A program made the translations under genes and the position numbers. Below the pieces are notes generated by a model. The model ran no database searches. It was not told where the DNA came from and saw only the letters and a program-made list of their open reading frames with translations. DNA of 64,000 nt from Tranzscheliella williamsii. Lineage: Eukaryota > Basidiomycota > Ustilaginomycetes > Ustilaginales > Ustilaginaceae. Shown here piece by piece: positions 27,901-37,525 of this stretch; the stretch's first letter is position 1, and each line of letters begins with the position of its first letter. The stretch spans positions 1-64,000 of the forward strand of contig JALBYF010000034.1 in assembly GCA_023212725.1 (NCBI GenBank), read 5' to 3'.

Positions 27901-30480
27901 GGGCAGATCCTGTCGGTGCAGAGGGGAGTTGGACTGCGGCGGCGTCGAAGCCAACGTTGAGGTGTTTTCGACCGAAGAACCGAGTTCACTAGCGGACTCA
28001 ACTGAACCTTGACTTACCGCACTGCTCTCCTCTTGAGCTTGTGCGTGTTGTACGGCCTTTGCGGGTAGGTGTTCCAGCGCCTTCTCACCATATCGCGCAA
28101 CGGTAATCTCTACGGCCTTCCTTGTATCGATCGAGGTAATCATGGTGTCATCGCTTCCGCTGTTGACGTCTTCGGTGGGAGATGCAGAGGCCTCTGCAAG
28201 GTCGTTTAGGACACGAGGGATGCCTTCAGAGATGAAGGTGGCGAGATTGAGCTCCCGAGTGTTGAGTTCCTCAAAGCAGAAGGCGTCAAGGATCATTGCC
28301 CATGCATCCGGTTTCAACGGGAGCTTGGTGACAGAGCCAGCTGATCGGTATAGATTGGCGAGGCCGGTCGCAAATGTCTCATCTAGCAGGTCGGCGCTTT
28401 TGAGCAGAGGTGCAACGTATTGCGCACAAGCGAATACGTGCAGATCTGGGCTGGCCTCAGGCTGCAAGCCTCCCACAGCGAAGAACCGATGACCAAGCTG
28501 GGTGAGACGCTCAGCGAACGACTCAAAAGGTGGAGCGGTCACATCAAGCTTCTCGATGAAGGGGCCGATATAGGTCAACGCCGAGCCTGCATCCACCACC
28601 TGATTGTTAGCAAGCAGCACGTCGCTTAAATCGCAGATGGCTGCCACAGTGCATTTGGTCTCATCGACACGCTCGAAGGGCTCGTAGTCTTGAAGATTTT
28701 GGGAAGAACAGAAGGTAGCTGAAGAACCAAGTGCTCTGTCCAATGCCGCTTGCGCTTCATCGACGCGCCCGCTTGCGAGCGAGTTCTTGGCACTGGAGAT
28801 GTTGGCAGAGATGACGTCGGGGAGCAGCTGTAGCTTGGGCGAAAGAAACAGCTCGCTAATCCGTTGGAGATAGACGTGGAGGACGCGTTGCAAAGGCTCA
28901 AGGTGCTCCTCGGATTTGCAGAGCGCAGCGATGAGCAGTTCGAACGTAGACGGGTCTGGTAACGGCAAAGCAGCATTTGATTCAGCGGGGCTGACCTTGG
29001 AGAACCAGTGCAGCGCTGTGGTGGTGTCTCCGTTGTTGAGGAAGCCTTTGATCATGGCAGAGACAACGATAGGCTGCAGTGCAGGGGTCTGCTCGCCACC
29101 TTGCAGCATCTTCTCGAAAAGACTGACAGCTCCCAGCGGATCGCCAAGGGCGAAATGGGCGTCGATGAGTGAGGCCCACACCACGACGTTGTTGTGGTGT
29201 TTCCAGTCGGCCGTTTGGCTGGCACGCAGGAACTCGTCGAAAACTTGCTTACACGCTGCAAGTTTGCGAGATTGCTGCATCTGCTGGGTCTCGTCGGGCT
29301 TGAGGTTGGGATCAGAAACGAAAGTGCGGATCAAATGTCTGAACGTTTGAGCATCCGTTTTGGCAAAAAGACATCGCTCTAGCAGATCGAGCACACCCAG
29401 TGCCTGATCAACATCGCCTCGCAGAGCGCAACTGGAGAGGAGGGCGTTGTAGGCCTGCCCGTCGTTGAACCAAACCCGGCTATTGTGGGCCACACCCATG
29501 AGCTCGAGGGCTTGGTCAAAGTCTTTGTTGGTGGATACCGCCGTTTCGGGCACTGCCGTATTGCTGGGAAGCTGTGCGGGATGGGTTTCGACGTCGCGGG
29601 CACAGAGAGCTTTGACGAGGACACTAAAGGTGCGACTGTTTGGCGAGTGACCCTTATTAACCATGTCGGCGTAGGTATCGGTAATCTCCTGGATAGGTTG
29701 GCCGTGTTTGCGGATGGCCAACAAGGACTCCATGACCATGTTGAAGCCAGCAGTGGTCTGCTGATCCCTAGGCAAGGCCTTGAATGCCTCGACGCCGCTG
29801 CGAACCTGTGCAACATCCTTTCGATTGCTGGCCTGGCGCAAGTCCTTGTAAAGACGATCGTGTGGGCTGATAGGATCGGCGCTTAAAGCACTCTGCTGAA
29901 TACGAACCTCCGTCTCTGCCGGCTCTACATCAGAGATGGTGGATTGCTGTGCGGTTTGGGGGTCATCTGATGAAGAAGCGGCACTGGAGTCGGGTGTTAT
30001 GAGGAAAGGACTTTGATTTGCTGCAAAGGCATGGCGGAAGCGGACCTGCATCTGAGAGGCGGTGAGGTTGCCATTGCGATGCAGCAGACCACGCTGTTGT
30101 GAGTCCTGGTCATGGAGGCGGAGCTTGTAGGCTTTCTGCCTCCTGGCCTCCTCTTCTTCATCGTTCCCCTTGGAGTTGGTGTCGCCAGAAGAGGTGGATG
30201 AGGCCTGGGAAAGAGCACGGTTGGAGTGCTGGTAGGTAAAGTGAGCACCGCGTCCGGCATGGTATTTGGCTCCTCCAGCGCCAGTGCCAGCGCTGCTTCC
30301 GCCACTACTGAGCCCAGAGGCCCAACCAGAGGCGGACGAGGACGAGGACGAAGAAGAGGAAGATCCGCCTTGGAAAGCGCCACGGAAGGTACTGGTGGTA
30401 TTATGAGCCGCATTGACTGCGGACTGGGCTGCCCCCCTCCATATATGAGAGGCAAGTTTAGCGGCCGAGCTCACGGGCAT
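24928..30480 (-). CDS. Giant mitochondrial PPR protein fused to NDUFAF5-type domain
   Basis: One uninterrupted frame of 1,850 codons with two parts. Residues about 200-1330 hold many pentatricopeptide repeats (for example PTSVTYGAVINACTRIGDEE and YNTMMQFYIQ), resembling fungal CYA5-type PPR proteins that act on mitochondrial mRNA. Residues about 1475-1760 are an NDUFAF5-like domain of the Rossmann methyltransferase fold: FDRAVKTLQKDRA, VELGAGPGFL (SAM motif I), the signature VVSGGLHWTNDLPGVL and the GGDTLFELR loop. NDUFAF5 is known to hydroxylate an arginine of the NDUFS7 subunit during complex I assembly. Between them lies a stretch with SVRHASTM (about 1450) that looks like the end of a second mitochondrial presequence. 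The N-terminus (MPVSSAAKLASHIWRGAAQ) is basic and amphipathic, fitting a mitochondrial presequence, and is followed by a polySer run. It may be a true fusion or two genes without a stop between them. Confidence 0.85.
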   Translation of the reverse strand: MPVSSAAKLASHIWRGAAQSAVNAAHNTTSTFRGAFQGGSSSSSSSSSSASGWASGLSSGGSSAGTGAGGAKYHAGRGAHFTYQHSNRALSQASSTSSGDTNSKGNDEEEEARRQKAYKLRLHDQDSQQRGLLHRNGNLTASQMQVRFRHAFAANQSPFLITPDSSAASSSDDPQTAQQSTISDVEPAETEVRIQQSALSADPISPHDRLYKDLRQASNRKDVAQVRSGVEAFKALPRDQQTTAGFNMVMESLLAIRKHGQPIQEITDTYADMVNKGHSPNSRTFSVLVKALCARDVETHPAQLPSNTAVPETAVSTNKDFDQALELMGVAHNSRVWFNDGQAYNALLSSCALRGDVDQALGVLDLLERCLFAKTDAQTFRHLIRTFVSDPNLKPDETQQMQQSRKLAACKQVFDEFLRASQTADWKHHNNVVVWASLIDAHFALGDPLGAVSLFEKMLQGGEQTPALQPIVVSAMIKGFLNNGDTTTALHWFSKVSPAESNAALPLPDPSTFELLIAALCKSEEHLEPLQRVLHVYLQRISELFLSPKLQLLPDVISANISSAKNSLASGRVDEAQAALDRALGSSATFCSSQNLQDYEPFERVDETKCTVAAICDLSDVLLANNQVVDAGSALTYIGPFIEKLDVTAPPFESFAERLTQLGHRFFAVGGLQPEASPDLHVFACAQYVAPLLKSADLLDETFATGLANLYRSAGSVTKLPLKPDAWAMILDAFCFEELNTRELNLATFISEGIPRVLNDLAEASASPTEDVNSGSDDTMITSIDTRKAVEITVARYGEKALEHLPAKAVQHAQAQEESSAVSQGSVESASELGSSVENTSTLASTPPQSNSPLHRQDLPSAPALESAVAFTFPQVQVIDTDFGHTLTSLAHPSGQHDAPRVYLQVVEQMKTGNYAHPEGLAVLISAFGRLGNVEKVEELYAMAQHVLHALVGDPSWQSRAWFVLEDGMIQALSHAGLPEAATAHRHRVIAAGGTPTSTAYAALIATIRDTTDDASIAQELFDECQRFGVRPTAYLFNTVISKLSRARKADRALQLFEEMTQNFRIKPTSVTYGAVINACTRIGDEENAVRLFDRMERDPSFKPRVPPYNTMMQFYIQSVPDREKALTYYQKMRAANVAPSAHTYKLLLDMYGAIEPPQPEGMMQIFSQMAADPTVSVQGTHWASLINCYGCLLNDLDRAVSTFDSIASHPSTLARKGGQALPDAVSFEALLAVFVAHHRSDLIRPHLEKMKLSGIKMTAYVANLLIRGFSMEGEAGMEEARALFESMSEPAAGIAAAGNHPPRAPGAGAPIGPDAATALEVQANYADSATNPFGSVQREPSTYEAMIRAELGYGQRERAAAVVERMEARAFPPALIIRARSLVAEEFRGEAAPSSEEATAPGAEIVGTSGRFTFGKTSPRLSNAGLHGVPFAAAPYVATVNSNGPISVRHASTMAGSEPSVGTSNPAPGPPKPNSPFTIFDRAVKTLQKDRAAARRSLTADGHTFAEEATRGEPSRQTDYVRKAIAESLADRVQDIKRDFPTIVELGAGPGFLRHYLDQQGSGTKKIIMCDTSQALLDRDRHLDATFNFEFERRLIDEEVLPFEEGSLDCVVVSGGLHWTNDLPGVLIQIRRALKPDGVFIAGLCGGDTLFELRTSLQLAEQEREGGISPRISPMADTRDMASLLSRAGFTIPTVDVDELAVGYPSMYELMHDLRDMGESNAVINRRGYLRRDTMLAAGAIYQSLHGMPSAQSDETAAPVDGESEAGEGVPATFQMIFLIGWAPAPTQPKPLKRGSAKSSLKDVLSSQESDSQQTAQADLEAEEEQQRQRWMQSIQDSATADNNGKPNH

Positions 30481-31681
30481 AGCTGCCGTGACGCCGAATC
30501 TCTACTGCACGTATGGAGGAGCCAAATAAGCGGCCAGACGGGACTGAAAAGAGCGTCGACGATTTCCTGGACGGTAGAAGCTTGGCGTACTGGGGTATAA
30601 TTCGCAGTACGGCTAGATGTTCTATGTCATCGGCCGAGAGACAGAAGAGACAGTAAAGGGAAGCGGCTCCAAAAGAGTTCGAAAGCAAACAGAAAGGCGA
30701 AGTCGAGAAGAGGCAAAAGGCGTACAATACGAGGCTAGAGTCGACCTGGAAGGCTCCGAGCGCCTGGAACGATGCGTGTCCTTGCTGATGTCGAGGTGAG
30801 GATCGAGGTGAGGGAGGTGAAGATGGAGATGATCAGAAGGAACCAGAATCGACACAAAGCTGAGCAAAGCAGCAGCAATAATAATCAGAAATCACGCCCG
30901 ACTTTGCGTATGACTATGACTGTGACTGTGACTGTGCCTGTTGGCTGTCTGTAGGTGGATTTTTCTTCTTCGAAAAGCGCAAAAGAGGGTTCTACGTCTG
31001 TCCCTGAAAACTCCGAATGCCGGAGAAAAGGTACGGCGCTTGTGTTAGATCAGATATGCTTAATCGGTTGATGAACGTGAAGCTGGGCAGAGCCTCTACC
31101 AACCGGCAGGGGTGCGTGTCGCTGTCTTGCTTTTATTCAGGCCATGGAAGTACAGTTGTACAGGCGGGAGTGACAGCAGACACTGGGACGATGCCAGCGT
31201 CAGAGCGTGGGCGGATAAGTGCGCACGGCGTTCGCGCGAGCGGTTATCTAGTGCTATCGGAGGCGCACGGGTTGTGCTCCGCGGAGCGGGGTATGGTCCC
31301 CGGCATGCGGCACGATCATGAGCAAGCACAAGCGGGGAGGCGGATTATCGGCCCGTATGGAAGCAGCTCAAAGTGTAAGCGACGTCATGACGGCGACGTC
31401 TGATATCTGACAACGTGGCGCGTGAGGCACAGCCACGGTAATGTGGATCCTGCCTCACCCGACGCGCTTCCGACCTGCCCCGCTGCCGCACACACGGACA
31501 AATACGGCGATGGCTCGTCATCTCGCGCCTGCCTGGGGAGACCCCACAGGAATCGATGCTACCGCTGCAAGTATGCATAGCTCGACACGGGCATGGCCGG
31601 CATCGCTCACCGCGCACGGAGACGATGACTCGGACTTTTGGTCAAATTCATAGTTTTGCCCGCGCCCGTATGCAGGTGATG
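30481..31681. other. Spacer between PPR fusion gene and MED13
   Basis: Both neighbours are on the minus strand, so this holds the PPR-gene promoter and the MED13 3' flank. A short TGACTG/ACTGTG hexamer run lies at about 30911-30940. The remaining short frames are not supported as genes. Confidence 0.5.
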
Positions 31682-34600
31682 CTATTCTACTATGACACCG
31701 CCGAGATAGGCGCTAAGCATACCCGTGACCCCGATGTGCCAGGGCAGATGCGACCAGGGTGCATCCAGCTGGTGTCTCTCGGCGCTGATCAGTCTGAGTT
31801 CGTGCATGTTCCGGATCGCTGCCTCCATATCTGGATCGTGCTGGTCCTCGCTTGCGCTGCTTGATCCGTTGTGCGAGCCTTGCCCCGCGTTCGCGCTGCC
31901 TGGCCCTTCTTCCCGAACGTGCCCTCCACGCCATGCCCAGCGTCCGACCAGGTCAACCGCCAGCACATGACTCTGCGTGTCATGTCTAATCAGCGAGCCA
32001 GAGAGAAGATGATCCAGGCTGGGCATGGGCGTCCGCGGTTTGTGTGCTAGCAGCGCCGAACACAATGGCATGGCAGCAGCCGCAGCCGCAGCCGCGGCAG
32101 CGTCCGCCGCACCATCTTCCGGGGTTAGTGTGGGTTCGAAGGGCATTGTCCAGCTAAGCGGCACAGGTTTCTCGAACCGGACCATCTGCGAAAAATCTGC
32201 GACGTGCAGCAGCTTTGTCGACGACTTGTCCGCATCCGTCATCTGGCTGGCCCACTGCTGCGCCGGTCGCACTTCCGTGGCCCGTTCTGTAAGCACTGCG
32301 TCCGAGGCAGCAGCTCGGACGCTCATCAGCATGACACTGTCCACCACTCTCTCGCTGACGGGCACCGTGTCTTGATAGTGGCCCACCATCCTCCTCCACG
32401 CTGTTTCTTCCCGTCGGCTGATGACACCCGATTTAGACACGACCAGCCGCCAGCCCGCTTGGGCTCTACTCGCCGTGGAGAGCGCGAACCGCCAGATGGA
32501 CGGCAGCGTTTCCTCTAACGAGGCGGCAATAGGCCATGCGTCTACGCTATGGCTCGTTGCCCTCTCATCGATGCAGCTGACGATAACCAGAGACTTCGAG
32601 TCCCGGCTTGCTGTACCAGCCATCCACGTGCTTTCATCGGTGATCGAGTAGCCAATGTGGAGCATCGGCCGGTCATCGAGCGCTGGTGTGAGGCCCTGAG
32701 GCCAGACGAGAGAGAAGCGCGGTGTGAGTCGGCCGCCAGTGCGGGTCGCCAGGCTGAATACAGGATACTGCACCATGGCCGACATAGCGCCTGCCTCGCG
32801 CCCGTGCAGCACTTTGGCTGGCTGTCGTCGGACCAGTCGCGGCAGCTGATCATACACCGAAAAGGCTAACCGCCGAAGTGCGCAGTCGTGCTGGCCCAGA
32901 CCAAGGCTGCCGCTTTCGGTGATCATTGACGGTGCAATCGGCCGCACGAGCAGCTGGTCCGCCAGAAGTCCAAGCCGATCGCGGAGCATCGCCTTCAGAT
33001 CCGCCTCGAATCGCATCAATCCATGGTAACCTGTCTTCTGACAATCCACAGAATCCAGACACTGCAGTGTGTAGAGCACTACGTGCTTGCCCTGCAAGAC
33101 ATGCGGCTCTATGCGACCCGCAATCGAGCGCAGGGTGTCGAGCCACGTCTCGCCATCTTCCAGCAGCCGGTCAAGATAGCTAGACAGATTGGTCTCCAGC
33201 TCGTCGGCCACCGTCAGAATTGCATTTGTCGGTCGTGTCTGTGTACCGAGACCTAGCAGTTCGAAAGCGTTGCCCATCCGTTCCAGCCAAGCCACGATCT
33301 CCTCGTGCCACGCGGGGGAGGCATGGGTCCCTAAAACCTTGACCACGATGTGCTTGGGGCCCCCGACAGCCGATAGCTTGGTCTTATCCCACAGGCCAAA
33401 AGCCGATGGAAGCGTCTCGAGCACCGAACCTTGGCACCCGACAGCGATTGACGGTGGTTCCAGCACCACTACCGCACTGTCCGTCGATGGAGAGCCCAGC
33501 GTAGTAGTATTGCTAGGCTTCCCGGAGTCCGACCCGATAAGGTCTTTGAGCGTAGGTGTCCCTGCCTCCTGCGACTCTGGGCTGATTGACAAGGCCGAAA
33601 ACGTTGCTTTGAGGATCTCGAGTTTTTCGCTTGAGGCAATATTCGATAATTCCCGTGCTGCTGGCGCCAAGGCATACATGCAGCGGAACTGAGGATTCTC
33701 TGTGAGCCAGATCGCCGTCTTGGAAAGCATCCACCTTTTTATAACGGCTCTGTCCTGTGGTAAGGAGGAGCCCGCCCGTGTGACGAAGCCGATGCCGTTT
33801 AGTTCATCATCTGCGTAGATGCTTGAGGAAAGCACTGATGTACCAAGCCGTGAAAGAAGGTCGACCGTCATTTGCAACATGGATTTCTGTGTCTCCAGTG
33901 GAAAAGCCGCGTTTGCTCCTTCTGAACCGCTAGAGTCGTCGTCGCTCAAGCCCCCGTCGCTGCTGGTGAGGTCGCTATCCGATGCACTCTCCGCCTCGCG
34001 AGAGGCAAGATCATCACTGGACCTGGGCGTATAAGCGGGCTCTCCCAGTCGCGCACGCAGGCTATTGCGGATGGACGTGGGTCCCTTATGCTGCCTGATG
34101 CGGGGCCGAAGTAGAGCCTGCCCTTGACGAGCCAGCGACCTGGCGGGAGAGGATCTGATTTCCCCGTTCAGCGTGGAGTGCGACTTGTGGCGACCGTGCT
34201 CCTGCGGCTGGGGTCCCTCTGCTCGGTCGGGCCGCTTCGTCTCAGTTGCCATCAATTGGTCAAAACTGTTGGTTGACTTTGGCTTGGACGAGAATTTGCC
34301 GAGGAAGTCGTACTTGCGACTCAAATTCGGCCGAGCGCCCGCCGCTAGCTTCTGTAACGGCTTCCGAGCCTCTTTCTGTCCCAAAGGAAGGAAGGGTGGA
34401 GGGATGATGTGCGATCGTTTCTTTCCAAGACTGCCTGTCTCGACGGGGGAATTGGGTCCAGCCAGGATTTCGATCGCATCGGGATGAGATCGCGCCTGAA
34501 GCTCCTGCTCGGTTCGAAACATGTCCTGGGTATTGGCGTCCTTAGGCCCCACTATTGTTGCCACATCGCGGTAATCCTCAATCGGCGAGTAGGGAGTGCG

Positions 34601-37525
34601 TGGTGTCTTGTGGCTCAAGTTGCCGAACGCAGGTGAGCTTTCGTTCAGGGAACTAGGGGTGAAGCCAGGCAGAGATGCAGGGTCGCCAAACGATGCTGTG
34701 CTGGAAATGTCCCTCGGAGTATACGCGCTGAATGCAGGAAAGCTGGCGGTGGTGGTGATGGGTACGGAGGCGGTCGCGTCGTGCATGCTGCTGGCGAACG
34801 CAGGATAGTGGAGCTGCTGCCCGGGCTGAGAGGCATGCCCATGTGAGCCGGAAACTTCGGCCTCCATGGTGACGTCGCTGATGGCCGGAATTGCAAAGAG
34901 TGCATCTAAACTGCTTTGATCAACGTCATTCATGGAAAAGTCGTCAGTAGATGGGTGACGTGCTAGTTCGTCCGAGATGTCGACTGTCAAGGATGCGGCG
35001 GCTACCGAGGCCTCATGGTCAAAGTTGGGCCGCGACGTATGGTCGTAAGGCTGGACTGTGGAGGATGCAAGAGGCTCTTGGCTTTGATCTGCCGGGTGCG
35101 AGGGGGGATGATGTTGATCATAATGATGATGATGATTGTGTGGCAATCCGGATTCCGTGCCGAAAGTCGATTCATCAAAGAACGAAAAGTCATCTTCGGT
35201 CAGCAGATCCACATCACCAAACATTTCGGCTTCCCCTCTGGGCTTGGGCGTTTGCACGCCTGGGCCTTGCGCTGGCTTTTCCACGCCGAAATGTTGTTGA
35301 CTGCCCGTCAAGAGGTGCGCTTGCTGCGAATGCTGAAGCTGCGACGCCGGTTCCAAGGGATTATTTAGCGACTGTGTTTGCGCCATGTGTTGCGGGGCCG
35401 GTATGACCTCGGAGGGGCTGTGCGCCTGCTCCAGGACTGCTTCTTGAGGGTCTGACACCGCCGTTGACGAAGCATGGCCGCTTCCTCCGCCGTTCTGCCT
35501 CGATCCGCCGAGGCCCTTGTTCTGGTGCTCAGCAATTGCAGCGAATTGCATCCAGGATAGGTCTGGAGAGCTCGACTCAAATCCCTTACCCGTGTCTATT
35601 GTGACGTTGCTTGTGCCGCTTGCTTTTCCAGGGGAGCTCGTAGATGGAACCGGGGCCTTTGTCGCCATAGTTGGTGTGGAAAAATCTGGGTAGTCATGCA
35701 GGGGAGTTTGTGTGATACTCTTTGTCAGAGTGGTATCCGCGTTCCTTGGTGTTATAGGTGTGTCGTTCCGAGGTTCGAATGGTGGAGTGGGATCATTAGC
35801 GTCGTTCAAAACTTGTAGCGAGAAGGACACAAGCTCCTTGAGAGGCGTTGAGACCTGCTGAAAAGTAGTTTTACGTGCGGTATCAAAGGGCTTAAGCGGA
35901 CCTTCATCTTGAAGGACAAGGCACAGAGAAGTCGGCCAGAAAAAGCGTTGATAGTGCTGGAGGTCGGGTTTGTCCGCCATGAAACTGCAGACCGCCCATG
36001 CGTCCCCTATGCGCATCTCCCGATCGCAGAAAGGTGTAAAGGCAGACCGCAGCTGGCTGAGGGGCTCCTCAGCCAGGCTGCTGCTTCGAATAACGGCCAG
36101 AAATCTGGCCTGTGTACCGAAAGGTGCTAACAGCAGACGAACCCCCTTGAGACCTAGATGAACCGGGCCACCAGCTGCATGGCCGAGCGGCAGAGCAGTC
36201 AGGCGTCGCGAGCTGATACGCAGGTATATATGGTCGTTGCTAGCAGAAACAGCATAGTCTGTTACAATGCTGTACTCATCCGGCCCCTTTGCGAAGAGGT
36301 CAAAGGCTTCGTCAGCTACAGTGCCGCTTGTAGTTGACGGCGACATACTTCGCAACGGCCCATGTACGATATAATCACCAAGACGCAGCCTAGTGCGCCG
36401 TGTAGAGATCACAAGCGAGGGATTGAGGTCTGTTTGTGCGATCGCGTTGGCATCAATCACATCAACCAATCTCTTCTTTACTGCTCGAAGGAATAGTTGA
36501 TGGGCGATCGACTGCATTGTGGACAGGCCTGCAGATTTGCCTTTAGAGTCGTGCAGATTGCTCTCGGCGTTGGATAAGAGGTAGGATCCGGAGGATATCT
36601 GTGCTGAGCTTTCTAACCGCAGAAGAAGCTGTAAGATGTCAGGCGAGAATAGCTGAACGGCTGGTAGACCACCAAAGCCCTGTTGTGTAGCTTTTCCTCC
36701 GTGCTGAGCGCCTTCTCGGTGCGGCCCGTGTTCGCTCGCAGTTCCAATAGTACTGCCAAGTGCTGCCGAAAAAGCCGTGTCCCTCATCGATGAGTTCTTG
36801 GCCACTACTTCAGAGTTTGGTGGCTCGGGGCGAACATGCCACCTAGCGCGAAATATCCACAGATGCAAGGCCTCTTTGGATCCATCTCCTCCTTCCGTGT
36901 ACGAACTGTCTTCGCTTGTTGTAAGTGGTCTTCGTTGCGCCAGTGCCAGTGGGCGGTCCAACAACGAGTGGAGGCAAGGCGAACAGCTGGGATCGGTAGG
37001 GTTCTGGGGGCCGCGTAGTTTGTGATGTGCGGTAAGATCCCGCAGCTGCGAAGCAATGTCTTGCCACTGGGCCAGCGTGAGCGTGGTATCCTCACCCCTG
37101 GATTGCGAAGCTGAAGCTAAAAGCCTATTCGGATCGAGATCGACCTCGGACGGCATGGGACGCTTAGTAGGTTGTAGGTGTATCCAATGGACCTCAAGAT
37201 CTGGCGGAAAGGGAAGCTTTGCTATAGAGATAGGCGTATGAGCTGACAAGAAGCTGAGACGCTGTATAGGTTGGGAAAGCGTGCTAGGGAGGGTTGGCAC
37301 GATCACTGGGCGAGGCGCGGAGGCGGCAGTTGGATTCGGAAAGGAGCTTGTGCGCGAGTATGCAGACTGGGTGGCGGAGGGCGAGGCATGCTGTGTTGAC
37401 TTCCCATACCCGATTCTGCGGTTTGCAGAAGGGCTCTTGGTAACACTCGTAGAACGCGCGTGTTGGGCAAAGGAGGCTGAATGGCTGGTGATTTGACCAG
37501 GTTGCTGCTGTCCCGGCGCCCACAT
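31682..37525 (-). CDS. MED13: Mediator kinase-module subunit MED13 (Ssn2/Srb9)
   Basis: A very large protein (1,947 residues from the chosen Met) matching MED13, which links the CDK8-cyclin C kinase module to core Mediator. The N-terminal Med13 domain is seen at about 75-560 (LPFPPDLEVHWIHLQPTK, LHLWIFRARWHV), followed by a long Ser/Gln/His-rich disordered middle. The C-terminal PIWI/MID-like part has IVVKVLGTHASPAWHEEI, VLYTLQCLD, LVIVSCIDERA and WRLVVSKSGVISRREE. A polyAla run lies near the end. I chose ATG 37525 (MWAPGQQQPGQ) because the 137 upstream codons (to 37936) are hydrophobic, unlike Med13, and may be promoter or leader. The 3' end stops just after MLSAYLGGVIVE. Confidence 0.9.
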   Translation of the reverse strand: MWAPGQQQPGQITSHSASFAQHARSTSVTKSPSANRRIGYGKSTQHASPSATQSAYSRTSSFPNPTAASAPRPVIVPTLPSTLSQPIQRLSFLSAHTPISIAKLPFPPDLEVHWIHLQPTKRPMPSEVDLDPNRLLASASQSRGEDTTLTLAQWQDIASQLRDLTAHHKLRGPQNPTDPSCSPCLHSLLDRPLALAQRRPLTTSEDSSYTEGGDGSKEALHLWIFRARWHVRPEPPNSEVVAKNSSMRDTAFSAALGSTIGTASEHGPHREGAQHGGKATQQGFGGLPAVQLFSPDILQLLLRLESSAQISSGSYLLSNAESNLHDSKGKSAGLSTMQSIAHQLFLRAVKKRLVDVIDANAIAQTDLNPSLVISTRRTRLRLGDYIVHGPLRSMSPSTTSGTVADEAFDLFAKGPDEYSIVTDYAVSASNDHIYLRISSRRLTALPLGHAAGGPVHLGLKGVRLLLAPFGTQARFLAVIRSSSLAEEPLSQLRSAFTPFCDREMRIGDAWAVCSFMADKPDLQHYQRFFWPTSLCLVLQDEGPLKPFDTARKTTFQQVSTPLKELVSFSLQVLNDANDPTPPFEPRNDTPITPRNADTTLTKSITQTPLHDYPDFSTPTMATKAPVPSTSSPGKASGTSNVTIDTGKGFESSSPDLSWMQFAAIAEHQNKGLGGSRQNGGGSGHASSTAVSDPQEAVLEQAHSPSEVIPAPQHMAQTQSLNNPLEPASQLQHSQQAHLLTGSQQHFGVEKPAQGPGVQTPKPRGEAEMFGDVDLLTEDDFSFFDESTFGTESGLPHNHHHHYDQHHPPSHPADQSQEPLASSTVQPYDHTSRPNFDHEASVAAASLTVDISDELARHPSTDDFSMNDVDQSSLDALFAIPAISDVTMEAEVSGSHGHASQPGQQLHYPAFASSMHDATASVPITTTASFPAFSAYTPRDISSTASFGDPASLPGFTPSSLNESSPAFGNLSHKTPRTPYSPIEDYRDVATIVGPKDANTQDMFRTEQELQARSHPDAIEILAGPNSPVETGSLGKKRSHIIPPPFLPLGQKEARKPLQKLAAGARPNLSRKYDFLGKFSSKPKSTNSFDQLMATETKRPDRAEGPQPQEHGRHKSHSTLNGEIRSSPARSLARQGQALLRPRIRQHKGPTSIRNSLRARLGEPAYTPRSSDDLASREAESASDSDLTSSDGGLSDDDSSGSEGANAAFPLETQKSMLQMTVDLLSRLGTSVLSSSIYADDELNGIGFVTRAGSSLPQDRAVIKRWMLSKTAIWLTENPQFRCMYALAPAARELSNIASSEKLEILKATFSALSISPESQEAGTPTLKDLIGSDSGKPSNTTTLGSPSTDSAVVVLEPPSIAVGCQGSVLETLPSAFGLWDKTKLSAVGGPKHIVVKVLGTHASPAWHEEIVAWLERMGNAFELLGLGTQTRPTNAILTVADELETNLSSYLDRLLEDGETWLDTLRSIAGRIEPHVLQGKHVVLYTLQCLDSVDCQKTGYHGLMRFEADLKAMLRDRLGLLADQLLVRPIAPSMITESGSLGLGQHDCALRRLAFSVYDQLPRLVRRQPAKVLHGREAGAMSAMVQYPVFSLATRTGGRLTPRFSLVWPQGLTPALDDRPMLHIGYSITDESTWMAGTASRDSKSLVIVSCIDERATSHSVDAWPIAASLEETLPSIWRFALSTASRAQAGWRLVVSKSGVISRREETAWRRMVGHYQDTVPVSERVVDSVMLMSVRAAASDAVLTERATEVRPAQQWASQMTDADKSSTKLLHVADFSQMVRFEKPVPLSWTMPFEPTLTPEDGAADAAAAAAAAAAMPLCSALLAHKPRTPMPSLDHLLSGSLIRHDTQSHVLAVDLVGRWAWRGGHVREEGPGSANAGQGSHNGSSSASEDQHDPDMEAAIRNMHELRLISAERHQLDAPWSHLPWHIGVTGMLSAYLGGVIVE

